Source of the DNA: Solirubrobacter sp963848475
GTDB taxonomy: Bacteria > Actinomycetota > Thermoleophilia > Solirubrobacterales > Solirubrobacteraceae
Direction of reading: 5' to 3'
Length of the DNA: 64,000 nt
Assembly: GCA_963848475.1 (NCBI GenBank)
Contig: CAWKDW010000008.1
Coordinates: forward strand, 163,264 to 227,263
How positions within the stretch are numbered: position 1 is the first letter of the stretch; each line of letters opens with the position of its first letter. The notes beneath the pieces are model-generated. The model was not told the origin of the DNA and searched no databases. It worked only from the letters and a program-made list of their open reading frames with translations. Positions 1-10,648 of this stretch are shown piece after piece. The translations under genes and the position numbers were made by a program.

Positions 1-475
1 CCGCCGCACTCGAAGCACGCCACGAGGCGAGCCTCCGGGCTCGAGGCAGCGATTGTCGATCACGCACCCGCGAGCAATCGCGGCGCTCGACCCGGCCGAC
101 AGTCCGATCGTTCACGATCGAGGTCGCCGGGCCGGCAGCGCTGCTGGTCGCGAAGCTGCACAAGCTGGGTGATCGGGATCAGCGTGCTCCTGTCCCGGCT
201 CAACGACAAGGATGCCCACGACGTGTACCGGCTCCTGGTCGCGGTAGACACCGAGTGATCTGGCGCGAACGCTCAGGATGCTGCTGTCGAGCGCCCTCGC
301 CGCAGAGCCGACGCAAGTCGCGCTCGATTACTTCAACGATCTGTTTGTCGGCGGCCCTGACGCGCTAGGGCCCCATATGGCGGGCCGCGCCGAGGAGCTG
401 CTGGGAGATCCCGCGACCGTGGCCCAGTCCGTCGCGGCGTTGGCATCCGACCTCGCGCAAGCGGTCGGGCGTTGA
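1..475 (+). CDS. nucleotidyltransferase-like protein, 5'-truncated by window edge and frameshifted
   Basis: The 3' part of a gene entering from the left. Recognisable protein is spread over three frames: TIEVAGPAALLVAKLHKLGD at about 112-171, LNDKDAHDVYRLLVAVDT at about 200-255, then ALDYFNDLFVGGPDALG from about 318 to a TGA at 473-475. The pattern AKLHKLGD...KDAHDVYRLL resembles the C-terminal half of nucleotidyltransferases of the AbiEii type, where a lysine and a K-D-x-x-D segment follow the polymerase-beta core. The N-terminal catalytic motif lies outside the window, so activity cannot be judged. There are at least two frame breaks. The gene faces the DUF4062 gene tail to tail beside a tRNA gene, a usual place for accessory or defence genes. 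Confidence 0.45.
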
Positions 476-515
476 GCTCGTCGTGCCAAGCAAGACGCTT
501 GACGCGATCAAGTTC

Positions 516-1680
516 TTAGGCGCTGTGCCGGACTCCGTCGATCCGACGTACTCCCGGCTGCGCATTGGCGTATCGGCGAGGCTCGACGTAGGTCAACTCG
601 AGGCGACGTTGTCCGAGATGCGCCGGACCTAGCGCGAACCACTCGATATGCGACGCCTTCCCCGACGCGAGAAGACGCTCCGCGAGCAGAAGACGCCCGA
701 CCGCCTCCTCAACCGCCGGGGTCAGAGCCAGACCGGTCAGCGGACCCAGCGGATCAGTGGTGTCGATCATGGACTCGAACCCGCTGCTGAGTTGGCCTGG
801 AAGTGCTTCACCAAGTAGCCCTGCAAGCAGACCGGCCACGACCTGATCATCGGGCGACAGCCCGTTGAACGAAGTCTCCAGCGAGCCGCCGCGTCCACCT
901 CCCCAGGCGATGTCAGCGCTCAGTTCGATGTGGCGCAGCGATGCGCTTCGTGTCTCGCTCACGACCTGCCGTATGGTCGCTTGCCCTGCTCGTTCGGCCG
1001 TGGCAATCACGATGGAGTTCGATCGACCCCACTCGATCCTCGCGCAGCGATTCGAGGGCACGGCCTACCGCGGCATCGCGGACCTCGGCCTCGATGCTCA
1101 GCATCGTTCCCTGGTCGCGGATCGAGGTCGCGCGCAGGCAGACGTCCCCGACCTTGATCCAGGGCGCCTCATCATCGGCACCGATCTCTGCGAGCCGTTG
1201 CAACAGCCGGCTCGCGAGATCGTCCGCGTCCCGGAACTGACCTGTCGTGTGGAAGGCCTGGACCTCCTGGGCGAAATCCAAGGCATTGCCCTGGCGTTTC
1301 GACGCGTCGCGCTGTAGCCGAAAGGAGATCCGCTTCCCGCGACGTCTCGCCTCGAGGTACTCCTCGTGAGTTGGAGAGTGTCCACTGGGGAGCATCGTCC
1401 CGTAGCGATCGGCGAGAATCCCGACGTACACGTCCGAGCGCGCCACCCCGTCGAGATATGCCCGTTCAGCATCCTCGTCTCGTCCTCCGAGGTCCTCGAA
1501 CAGCACGACCGAGAAGCCTGCGGCACGGAGACGATCCGCGACGGTTTCACGGAGCGGCCCGAGTTCCCGCATCTCACTCGACAGGAAGACGGTCCGGATC
1601 GCCGCCCACCGCGCGAATTCATCTGGACCGAGACGGCGAGCTGCCGATGCTGTGTCGACGATCAACGCCACCTGGCACAT
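516..1680 (-). CDS. DUF4062 (TIR/Rossmann-like) domain protein, one frame break
   Basis: Starts at ATG 1680. Residues about 28-120 carry a DUF4062-type domain: IRTVFLSSEMRELGPLRETV, then VVLFEDLGGRDEDAERAYLD, DVYVGILADRYG and SPTHEEYLEARRRGKRI. That is a TIR-like fold with an acidic patch and a conserved Ser-Pro-Thr-x-Glu-Glu. The remaining ~250 residues match no domain I recognise. The frame changes near 1010-1050: downstream sequence (SNSIVIATAERAGQATIRQV to the stop at 516) lies in another phase. DUF4062 proteins are often N-terminal sensors or effectors of conflict NTPases; here no NTPase is visible. The role is unknown and anti-phage or stress function is only a guess. Confidence 0.6.
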
Positions 1681-1790
1681 GATGGCTGACAGGTCGGCTG
1701 GCTCCTCGGCCGCCGCTTACACTTCGTATGCGGCCCAAACGCGGCCCACGAGCGCCAACGCGCCACCGCCGAACCGACTCGCTTAACGAG

Positions 1791-1815
1791 AAAGACCCTG
1801 CAGTGCAGGGTCTTT
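1791..1815 (-). terminator. hairpin downstream of tRNA-Thr
   Basis: A perfect 11-bp stem AAAGACCCTGC / GCAGGGTCTTT with a 3-nt loop (AGT) just 3' of the tRNA gene. The A-start and T-end make it a plausible intrinsic terminator in both directions, so it may also end transcription from the left. Confidence 0.8.
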
Positions 1816-1821
1816 CAGAGG

Positions 1822-1894
<73 letters not shown>

Positions 1895-1914
1895 GCGGGG
1901 ATGCAGGGTAGCGG

Positions 1915-3113
1915 CTAGAGCGCGTCGAGGCGATCCGCGATTACCCGGGCGATCGCCAGGGACGAGGTTGCGGCTGGGGATGGGGCGTTTCGGACGTGGA
2001 GGGTGTTGGGGGCTTCGGCGAAGGCGAAGTCGTCCAGGAGGGCGCCGTCGCGGGCGACGGCTTGGGCTCTGATGCCCGCCGGTCCGGACTCGACGTCGGA
2101 CGGCTTCAACGAAGGGACGTAGGCGGCGCAGGCCTCCACGAAGGCCCTGCGGCGGGCGGCGAAGGACATCTCGGTCAGGCCGGTTCGCCAGAAGCGCGCC
2201 GCCATTCGCCAGGTGCCCGGCCAGGACAAGGTCGAGAGCGCGTCGGTGCGATCGAACGAGCGGAGCGAGTACGCGCGGCGCGAAGGAGCGAGCAGAGCGG
2301 TCGGGCCGAGCCAGATGTCCTGGTGGATGGTCTTGGTCAGGTGGACGCCGAGGAAGGGGAGGTTCGGGTCCGGGACGGGGTAGATCAAGGACTTCACGAG
2401 GTGGCGGGCGTGGGGGCGGAGCCGCAAATACCCCCCTCGGAAGGGGACGATCCGAAGGTCGTCGGGCTCGCCTGAGGCGACCGCCAGCCGGTCGGACCAG
2501 AGGCCCGCGCAGGCGACGGCCCGCGCGGTGGGGATCGGGCCGGCGGAGGTCTCGACGATCGTCATCCCGCCGGACTGGGTGAGGCGGTCCACGGCGACGC
2601 CGGTCTGGATCGTCGCGCCGAGCGACCGGATCTCGGTCGCCATGCACCGCGCGACGGCGGAGAAGTCGATGATCCCGGTCTCCGGCGAATGCACGGCCGC
2701 AACGCCGACGGCGTGAGGCTCGATCTCCGCGATCTCCTCACCCCGGAGCCGGCGCAACCCGGGAACGCCGTTCTCGTGGCCTCGGCGTTCGAGTTCGTCG
2801 AGCGCCCCCAGCTCGGAGGCGTCGAGGGCGATGATGAGCTTGCCGCAGCGCTCGTACGCGATTCCGTGCTCGTCGCAGTAGTCGTACAACGCGCCGCGGC
2901 CCTCGGTGCAGAGCTGGGACTTCAGCGACCCGGGCTTGTAGTAGATGCCGGCGTGCACGACGCCGGAGTTGTGGCTCGTCTGGTGCGCCGCGATGTCGGG
3001 CTCGCGCTCGAGCACCAGCACACGCGAATCGGGCGTGCGCCGGAGCAGCTCGCGGGCGGTGGCGAGACCGAGGATTCCCGCCCCGACGATGACGACGTCC
3101 CAAGGCCCCTGCA

Positions 3114-3114
<1 letters not shown>
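1915..3114 (-). CDS. lhgO: L-2-hydroxyglutarate oxidase
   Basis: An intact 399-residue FAD-dependent oxidoreductase of the DAO family that oxidises L-2-hydroxyglutarate to 2-oxoglutarate. The N-terminal dinucleotide-binding motif is VVIVGAGILGLATARELLRR. The LhgO hallmarks HQTSHNSGVVHAGIYYKPGS and ETGIIDFSAVARCM follow. The C-terminal FAD-closing segment is VRNAPSPAATSSLAIARVIA. Its ATG overlaps by one base the TGA of the upstream dehydratase gene (TGATG at 3116-3112), so the two genes are translationally coupled. The context suggests use in a sugar-acid or dicarboxylate catabolic route rather than only metabolite repair. This is inference. Confidence 0.88.
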
Positions 3115-4797
<1,683 letters not shown>

Positions 4798-4812
4798 ACC
4801 CGCAATCCTCCC

Positions 4813-5511
4813 ATGACCATGGATCGCACCCTGGAGCTCCTCAAACAGGTCAGCACCGCCACGATCTCGACGCAGCTGCTCTCGCGCGGCCTGCGCAACG
4901 TCTTCCTGCAGGGCGTCAAGCCCCTGACGCACCATCGCATGGCGGGTCCCGCGTTCACGCTCCGGTACATCCCCGCCAGGGAGGACATCGACACGCTCGA
5001 CGTCTTCCAGGACTACGACCACCCCCAGCGCGCGGCGGTCGAGCAGGTCCCGCCGGGCCACGTGCTCGTCATGGACTGCCGCAACGAGACGAAGGCGGCA
5101 AGTGCCGGAGGGATCCTGCTCACCCGGCTCCAAGCGAGGAAGGCCGCCGGCCTCGTGACGGACGGTGCGCTGAGGGACACGCCCGAGATCAAACGCCTCG
5201 GCATCCCGGCCTACGCCCAAGCGGCGAGCCCGGTGACGAACCTGGTCCAGCACCACGCGACGGACATCAACGTCCCGATCGGCTGCGCGGAGGTCGCGAT
5301 CTATCCGGGGGACATCATGGTCGGCGACGAGGAGGGCGTCGTCTGCATCCCGCGGCACCTCGCACAGGAGGTCGCGGAGGCGGCGCACGAGCAGGAGAAG
5401 CTCGAGCGCTTCATCCAGTACGAGATCTCGAACGGAGCCCCGCTGAGGGGTACGTACCCGCCCGACGAGGACACGCTGAGGCGCTACCACGAGTCCCAGT
5501 TCTCGCGCTAG
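4813..5511 (+). CDS. RraA/HMG-aldolase family protein
   Basis: An intact protein of 232 residues. It belongs to the family once named regulator of RNase E activity A, most of whose members outside enterobacteria are divalent-metal class II aldolases or decarboxylases acting on pyruvate-type oxoacids. The family motif is visible as SAGGILLTRLQARKAAGLV followed by TDGALRD, where the Arg-Asp pair binds substrate and metal. Beside a sugar-acid dehydratase it could cleave the 2-keto-3-deoxy acid made by that enzyme; this is inference. Start ATG 4813 is 15 bp from the divergent GTG at 4797 and has no clear Shine-Dalgarno; ATG 4819 is an alternative. Confidence 0.75.
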   Translation: MTMDRTLELLKQVSTATISTQLLSRGLRNVFLQGVKPLTHHRMAGPAFTLRYIPAREDIDTLDVFQDYDHPQRAAVEQVPPGHVLVMDCRNETKAASAGGILLTRLQARKAAGLVTDGALRDTPEIKRLGIPAYAQAASPVTNLVQHHATDINVPIGCAEVAIYPGDIMVGDEEGVVCIPRHLAQEVAEAAHEQEKLERFIQYEISNGAPLRGTYPPDEDTLRRYHESQFSR

Positions 5512-5521
5512 CCACACCGCA

Positions 5522-5724
5522 ATTCACCAGGCAGCTCTCAGGAGACGCACAGCCTCAAACGGCAAGCTACGTCTCGTGCTGAAGCGAACCTCCTCCTCGC
5601 CGAACAGCCGCACCTCGGCCGCCAATGCGCTTCTACCGGCGGTCGACGTTCGCGGACATGGCAGCGCAGCCATGGACGCCCTCAGCGCTTGGTGCTGACC
5701 ACACCGGCGCAAACGTCTTCTGAC
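5522..5724. repeat. diverged ~200-bp direct repeat, unit 1
   Basis: Aligns to 5835-6038 with almost no gaps and, by eye, roughly 70 percent identity. Shared blocks include ATTCACC at the left end, TCGTGCTGAAGCGAA, CCGCCAATGCGCTT, CCGGCGGTCGACG, GGCAGCGCAGCCATG and GTCTTCT near the right end. Inside is an inverted pair CGGCCGCC...GGCGGTCG and a second hairpin CATGGC-AGCGCA-GCCATG. The rest of 5512-6113 holds no gene I can support. Short minus-strand reading frames cross both units, but alignment in one phase meets a stop in unit 1. Confidence 0.8.
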
Positions 5725-5834
5725 CCAAGACAGACCCTGCAGTGCAGCCGGGCCCGCCCTACAGAAGGGGCGAGCTCGGCTGGACTGCGTTAAGCGGGTC
5801 AACCCCACGAGAGATGGCGGATAACCCCACCTCG

Positions 5835-6038
5835 ATTCACCTGCTGGCGCCCTCAAGACGGCCCCACGCAACCGGCATTATCCGTGTCGTGCTGAAGCGA
5901 ATCTCCCTCCCGCTCAACAGCCACGCCACGACCGCCAATGCGCTTTCACCGGCGGTCGACGCGCGCGTCCTTGGCAGCGCAGCCATGTACGCCCCCAGCG
6001 TCGGTTCTGACCACTCCGGCGCCACCATCTTCTAGCGA
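5835..6038. repeat. diverged ~200-bp direct repeat, unit 2
   Basis: Second copy, offset 313-314 bp from unit 1 and separated from it by about 110 bp. The hairpin CGACCGCC...GGCGGTCG is perfect here (8 bp), while unit 1 has a compensating G-T pair. TGGC-AGCGCA-GCCA is also kept. Retained pairing with changed sequence suggests a structured element, perhaps a dispersed non-autonomous repeat, rather than a protein gene. Confidence 0.8.
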
Positions 6039-6113
6039 CTCCTCGCAGCGCGGCCGAGCCCGACTCCCCCGGGCTCGGCTCCGCCGCTCCCATGGCTATA
6101 CGCTCCCCCGGCA

Positions 6114-6869
6114 ATGGACGACGCGGAGCTCCGACGCCGCCTGTGGGAAGGCTTCGCCGCGTTGCAGACGCTGCTCGGCGGCAGCGCCCGCGAAGGTCGC
6201 GTGATCCACCGCCCGGGTCTCGTCGCCTCGATCGTCCCGAGCGCGCCGGATTCGCCGGCGCTGAACGCCGCCGTCGCGCTCGACCCGAGCAAGGCGCCGG
6301 ACCATCTCGAGGAGCTCGAGGTGATCTACGGCGCCGCGGGTGTGCGCCGCTGGGCGGTGTGGATCGACGGCGCCGCGCGCGAGGTGACGAACGAGTTCCG
6401 CCTCCGCGGCCTGGCGATCGCCTCCGCCTCGCCGGGCATGGGCGCCGTGATCGACGAGCTCGGCATCGACCTGATCACCGCCAACGACCGCCCGAACGCC
6501 GGGCTGAAGACCGTCGGGCGCGTCAACGACCTCGCCTACGGCAACGTCGACTCCCGCCTCGAGCGCACGCTGACGACGCTGACGGAGGGCGTCCTGCGCG
6601 GCTACCGCGCGGATCTCAACGGGGCGGCGGGCGCGGTGGCGCTCGCGCTGCACCACGGGCAGGACTGCGGCGTGTCGTTCGTGGCCACCGTGCCACAGGC
6701 CAGAAGGCACGGCCTCGCCACGCAGGTGATGCGCGCCGCGCTCGCCGACGCACGGCGCCACGGCCAGACCACGATCACGCTTCAGGCCACGGAACTCGGC
6801 GAGCGGCTCTATCAGAAGCTCGGCCTGCGACGACTCGGCCCGATGGAGCTGTGGGAGCACCGCCGGTGA
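6114..6869 (+). CDS. GNAT family N-acetyltransferase
   Basis: An intact protein of 251 residues. The C-terminal half carries the acetyl-CoA site of GNAT enzymes: VSFVATVPQARRHGLATQVM, where ARRHGLA fills the Q/R-x-x-G-x-G/A pyrophosphate loop, followed by TTITLQATELGERLYQKLGL. The N-terminal half is a degenerate GNAT-like region, so this may be a tandem form. The substrate is unknown. A TACGCT box at 6099-6104 lies 9 nt upstream of the ATG and suggests a leaderless or near-leaderless message. The TGA overlaps the GTG of the NUDIX gene. Confidence 0.75.
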   Translation: MDDAELRRRLWEGFAALQTLLGGSAREGRVIHRPGLVASIVPSAPDSPALNAAVALDPSKAPDHLEELEVIYGAAGVRRWAVWIDGAAREVTNEFRLRGLAIASASPGMGAVIDELGIDLITANDRPNAGLKTVGRVNDLAYGNVDSRLERTLTTLTEGVLRGYRADLNGAAGAVALALHHGQDCGVSFVATVPQARRHGLATQVMRAALADARRHGQTTITLQATELGERLYQKLGLRRLGPMELWEHRR

Positions 6870-7391
6870 GCCTGAACCCGTCGCTCGAGGACCTGCACTT
6901 CTGCCCGCGCTGCGGGCAACCGCCGACGATCGCGTTCCCCCGCAGCATCACCTGCCCGCACTGCGGCTACGCCGCCTTCTACAACCCGAAGCCGGTTGCG
7001 TGCGCGATCCCACAGACGCGCGACGGCAAGCTGATCCTGATGCGCCGCGGCTTCGAGCCCAGGCGCGGCCATTGGTCGATGCCAGGCGGTTTCGTGGACC
7101 TCGGTGAGTCGGTGGCACAGGCCGCGAGCCGCGAAGTCATGGAGGAACTCGAGCTGGAGATCGAGATAACCCACCTGATCGGCGTCTACTCGCGCGCCGA
7201 GGATCGTACGGTGGTGGTGGTCTACGCAGCGAACGCGCTGGGCACCCCGTCGCTTGACGGAGGAGGCCCTCGAGGTGCGGGCGTTTGCGCCGATTGATAT
7301 CCCATGGCAGGAACTAGCCTTCTGGAGCGACGAAAGCGCGTTGCGCGACCACCTGAGCGGCGGCCGCGCGTCTGGACCTGGCTCCGTGTAA
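6866..7391 (+). CDS. NUDIX hydrolase with N-terminal zinc ribbon, one frame break
   Basis: GTG start at 6866 overlaps the stop of the GNAT gene (GTGA). Residues about 11-32 form a zinc ribbon (HFCPRCGQPP ... ITCPHCGYAAF). The Nudix box follows: GGFVDLGESVAQAASREVME plus ELELE, fitting GX5EX7REUXEEXGU. This is the arrangement of ADP-ribose or NADH pyrophosphatase-like enzymes. The frame breaks near 7255 by one extra base; the natural end EVRAFAPIDIPWQELAFWSD continues in another phase to TAA 7389-7391. It overlaps the next gene's proposed start by about 88 nt. Confidence 0.78.
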
Positions 7392-8842
7392 AGGCCGCCG
7401 CCCTCCTCAGCCTGCGGCGGGCGCTGTCGCTGCTCCTTGTCCTCGCCGCCACGCTCGCCGGCGGCTACCTGGCGCTCGTCAGCTACCACGACGACGACCA
7501 GCTGTCGGTCGGCGAGATCCGGATGTCGGTCGACCCGGGCCATCGCGGTGCGCTCGACATCTACGTGCCGCTGGTGGACTGGGGCGCGCGCTTCGAGGCG
7601 ATCCGCGCGCCCGTGCGCGTCCGCGTCGACCTGCAGACGATCGATCGCGAGGTCGCCCAGGGCCTGGCGCAGGGCAAGGCGCTCAACGTCGAACAGGTCC
7701 GCGACGAGGCGCGCGCGGCGCTGAAGGCGTACCTGATGAAGCTGTTCGCGCTGATCCTGGCGAGCGCGCTCGCGCTGGGTCTGCTCGTCGCCTTCGCGAT
7801 CCGCTCGCACACGCCGCGACTGAGATGGACGAGCGGTGTCGCGGTGCTCACCACCGCCGGCATCGCCGCCGCGCTGATCGCTCTGATCCCGCCGCGCGGC
7901 GAGATCTCCAACCCGCAGTACTACGCCCACGGCCCGGACATCCCGCGCGCGCTCGAGGCCGTCGAGGCGGCGCGGCGCACGTCGGGCGTGCTCGATCAGG
8001 AACTCGACGCACAGCTCGTCGGCCTCGCCCGCCTGGTGGTCGAGCCAGGCCGCCGTAGATCGCTCGCCAGGCAACCCGTGATCACGGTCGCCTCCGACCT
8101 GCACAACAACACGGTCGGGCTCGGCGTGCTCGAACGGCTCTCCAACGGCGGCCCGGTGTTCTTCGTCGGCGACCTCACCGACCGCGGCTCGCAGCTCGAG
8201 ACCCAGCTCGTCCGCCGTGCCGCGCACTCCGGCAGGCCGTTCGTGTTCGTCTCGGGCAACCACGACTCCGACTACCTCTCGCGCGAGCTCTCGCGGGAGG
8301 GCGCGATCGTGCTCACGCAGACGGGCCGGATGCGGCCGGACGGGACGACCAACGGCAAGATCATCAACACCGTCGGCGGCCTGCAGGTGGCGGGCTATAG
8401 CGATCCGTTCGAGCGCCGCTCGGCCGAGGCCTTCCGCGACCGCTACGACGACAAGCCCAACCCCGCCGAGCAGGACCGGTTCTCCGGGTGGCTGCAGCCG
8501 CTGATCGGCAAGGTCGACATCGTCATGGTCCATGAGCCGGCGCTGATCGCCCCCGCCCTGCAGGTGCTCAAGGACAACCCGCCCTCGCGCCCGCTCGTCT
8601 TCCTCGTCGGCCACACGCACAAGGCGGAGCTGACCGAGCAGCCGGGCGTCACGGTGATCAACGGCGGGAGCATCGGCGCGGGCGGGACGGGCAACCTCGG
8701 CGAGAGCACGAATCTCGGGATCGCGCGCTTCGTCTACACGCTCGAACCGTCGTTCCAGCCGCTCGCCGCGGACCTCGTCTCGATCGATCCCGGCACGGGC
8801 TCATCCTCCGCTCGTCGCCAGCGCCTGGACCCAGATCCCTAG
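7304..8842 (+). CDS. membrane-anchored metallophosphoesterase
   Basis: A protein of up to 512 residues. Two hydrophobic segments (LRRALSLLLVLAATLAGGYL and LKAYLMKLFALILASALALG) flank a ~90-residue extracytoplasmic region. A third (VAVLTTAGIAAALIALIPP) precedes the C-terminal catalytic domain. Calcineurin-like motifs are present: VASDLHNN, VGDLTDRG, VSGNHDSD and VGHTHKAEL. The phosphoesterase domain is probably outside the membrane. The only ATG is 7304, inside the 3' end of the NUDIX gene, so the true start may differ. Substrate unknown. Confidence 0.75.
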   Translation: MAGTSLLERRKRVARPPERRPRVWTWLRVKAAALLSLRRALSLLLVLAATLAGGYLALVSYHDDDQLSVGEIRMSVDPGHRGALDIYVPLVDWGARFEAIRAPVRVRVDLQTIDREVAQGLAQGKALNVEQVRDEARAALKAYLMKLFALILASALALGLLVAFAIRSHTPRLRWTSGVAVLTTAGIAAALIALIPPRGEISNPQYYAHGPDIPRALEAVEAARRTSGVLDQELDAQLVGLARLVVEPGRRRSLARQPVITVASDLHNNTVGLGVLERLSNGGPVFFVGDLTDRGSQLETQLVRRAAHSGRPFVFVSGNHDSDYLSRELSREGAIVLTQTGRMRPDGTTNGKIINTVGGLQVAGYSDPFERRSAEAFRDRYDDKPNPAEQDRFSGWLQPLIGKVDIVMVHEPALIAPALQVLKDNPPSRPLVFLVGHTHKAELTEQPGVTVINGGSIGAGGTGNLGESTNLGIARFVYTLEPSFQPLAADLVSIDPGTGSSSARRQRLDPDP

Positions 8843-8845
8843 TAT
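8840..8845 (+). promoter_or_regulatory. -10 box of the biotin operon (leaderless start)
   Basis: TAGTAT lies 7 nt before the bioA ATG at 8853. No Shine-Dalgarno is present, so transcription probably starts at or next to the A of the ATG. I see no BirA- or BioQ-type palindrome nearby. Confidence 0.5.
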
Positions 8846-8852
8846 CCGGCGC

Positions 8853-10076
8853 ATGCCGGTGGCGACCCTGTGGGACGAGCTGTTGGAGTCCGATCGCCGC
8901 CGGGTGTGGCATCCGTACGGCCCGATGCCCGCCGCGAACGCGCCGCTGCCGGTGGTCTCGGCGCAGGGCGTGCGCCTGCAGCTGGCGGACGGCCGCGAGC
9001 TGATCGACGGCATGGCGTCGTGGTGGTGCGCGATCCACGGCTACCGCCATCCGGTGCTCGACGCGGCGGTCCGCGATCAGCTCGAGCGCATGGCGCACGT
9101 GATGTTCGGCGGGCTCACGCATGAGGGGGCGATCCGGCTCGCCGAGCGGCTCACGGACTGGACCGGGACTCGATCACGTCTTCTTCGCCGACTCGGGAAG
9201 CGTGTCGCGTCGAGGTGGCGATCAAGCTCGTCCTGCAGTACTGGCACGGCGAGCGGCGCACGCTGCTGACCTGGCGCGGCGGCTACCACGGCGACACGTT
9301 CGGGGCGATGGCGGTCTGCGACCCCGACGGCGGCATGCACTCGATGTGGAAGGGCTCGCTGGCCGAGCATGTCTTCGCGCCACTGCCGGAGTGGACGCCG
9401 GAGTGGGAAGCCGCCACCCGCGCCCTGTTCGAGCAGCACACACTTGCGGGCGTGATCGTCGAGCCGATCGTGCAGGGCGCCGGCGGCATGCGCTTCCACC
9501 CGCCCGAATGCGTCGCCCTGCTGCGTTCGCTCTGCGACGAGCACGGGATCCTGTCTGGTGCTGGACGAGATCGCGACCGGCTTCGGGCGCACCGGCGAGC
9601 TGTTCGCGGGCCACGGCCAAGCGGACATCCTGTGCCTCGGGAAGGCCCTGACGGGCGGCTACATGACGCTGGCGGCGACGCTCTGCACGGCGGCGGTCGC
9701 AGAGCGCCTGAACGGGCCGCTCATGCACGGGCCGACCTTCATGGCCAATCCGCTTGCGACCGCCGCCGCGCTGGCGTCAACCGGTCTCCTGGAGAACGGT
9801 TCGTGGCGCGAGGATGTTGCGCGGATCGAGCGCGGACTCACCGCCGGGTTAGAGCCCGCGCGCGACCACGTCAAGGACGTGCGCGTGAAGGGCGCGATCG
9901 GAGTGATCGAGCTGCACGACGACGTCGATATGGCTGCGGCAACGGCCGTCGCCGTCGAGCACGGCGTCTGGCTGCGGCCCTTCCGCAACCTGATCTACAC
10001 GATGCCGCCGTACGTCACCAACGACGAGGACCTGCGGCAGATCACCGAGGCGATGGTGGCATGCGCGTCGTCGTGA
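8853..10076 (+). CDS. bioA: adenosylmethionine-8-amino-7-oxononanoate aminotransferase, about three frame breaks
   Basis: A PLP class III aminotransferase making 7,8-diaminopelargonate from KAPA and S-adenosylmethionine. Visible marks: VWHPYGPMPAANAPLPVVSA, the BioA-specific WWCAIHGYRHP, GYHGDTFGAM, VLDEIATGFGRTGELFA, and the PLP lysine in CLGKALTGGYMTLAATL followed by HGPTFMANPLA. Frame breaks near 9165, 9205 and 9555 each look like single-base indels, because family-typical sequence resumes at once. The stop at 10076 lies 16 nt inside bioD. First gene of a five-gene biotin operon. Confidence 0.9.
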
Positions 10077-10648
10077 CCGGCACCGACACCGGCGTCGGCA
10101 AGACGTACGTCTCGGCCGCGCTGTGCGACGCCGAGACGACCTACGTCAAGGCGGCGCAGACCGGCGGCGACGACGACGCGCAGACCGTGCGCGAGCTGTC
10201 CGGCGCCACCGTCCACACGCTCGCCTGGTACCCCGAGCCGCTCTCACCCGAGCGCTCCGCGGCCCGCGCGAACCTGCCCTGCATCACACCGCAGGAGATC
10301 GCGGACTTCGTGGAGCAGTTGCCCGACGATCGCGTGATCATCGAGGGCGCCGGCGGCCTGCTCGTCCGCTTCGGCGGTGAGGGGACGATCGCCGACGTCG
10401 CGGAGCTGCTCGACGCGCCGCTGATCGTCGTCGCCCGCGCCGGGCTGGGCACGCTCAACCACACCGCCTTGACGGTCGAGGCGATCGAGCGCCGGGGCCT
10501 GCGCTGCCTCGGCATCGTGATCGGCTCCTGGCCGCGCGACCCGGACCTCGCTTGTTTGTGCAACCTGGACGACCTCGAATCGATCGCCCCGATCCTCGGG
10601 CGCGTGCCCGAGGGCGCGACCGACCTCAAACTGGAGATCCCAGCATGA
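10061..10648 (+). CDS. bioD: dethiobiotin synthetase
   Basis: An intact ATP-dependent carboxylase of 195 residues that closes the ureido ring of dethiobiotin. The P-loop MRVVVTGTDTGVGKTYVSAA is at the extreme N-terminus, with the DAPA-binding KAAQTGGDDDAQTV and VIIEGAGGLLV next. The Mg-binding and nucleotide-specificity segment LGTLNHTALTVEAI follows. The ATG lies within the end of bioA and the TGA overlaps the bioB ATG (ATGA), so the operon is translationally coupled throughout. Confidence 0.93.
   Translation: MRVVVTGTDTGVGKTYVSAALCDAETTYVKAAQTGGDDDAQTVRELSGATVHTLAWYPEPLSPERSAARANLPCITPQEIADFVEQLPDDRVIIEGAGGLLVRFGGEGTIADVAELLDAPLIVVARAGLGTLNHTALTVEAIERRGLRCLGIVIGSWPRDPDLACLCNLDDLESIAPILGRVPEGATDLKLEIPA

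Noticed and set aside
1690..1790. Integrase tail or att site next to tRNA-Thr
   Set aside because: The short frame ending before the terminator has no tyrosine-recombinase motif, and no repeat of the tRNA 3' end is present in the window.
4798..5517. N-terminal extension of the IlvD/Edd dehydratase by about 240 residues
   Set aside because: The extension is the reverse of the RraA gene. A GTG with a strong Shine-Dalgarno at 4797 gives a normal-length enzyme.
8700..8853. BirA/BioQ operator before bioA
   Set aside because: No long dyad of either type was found around the -10 box.
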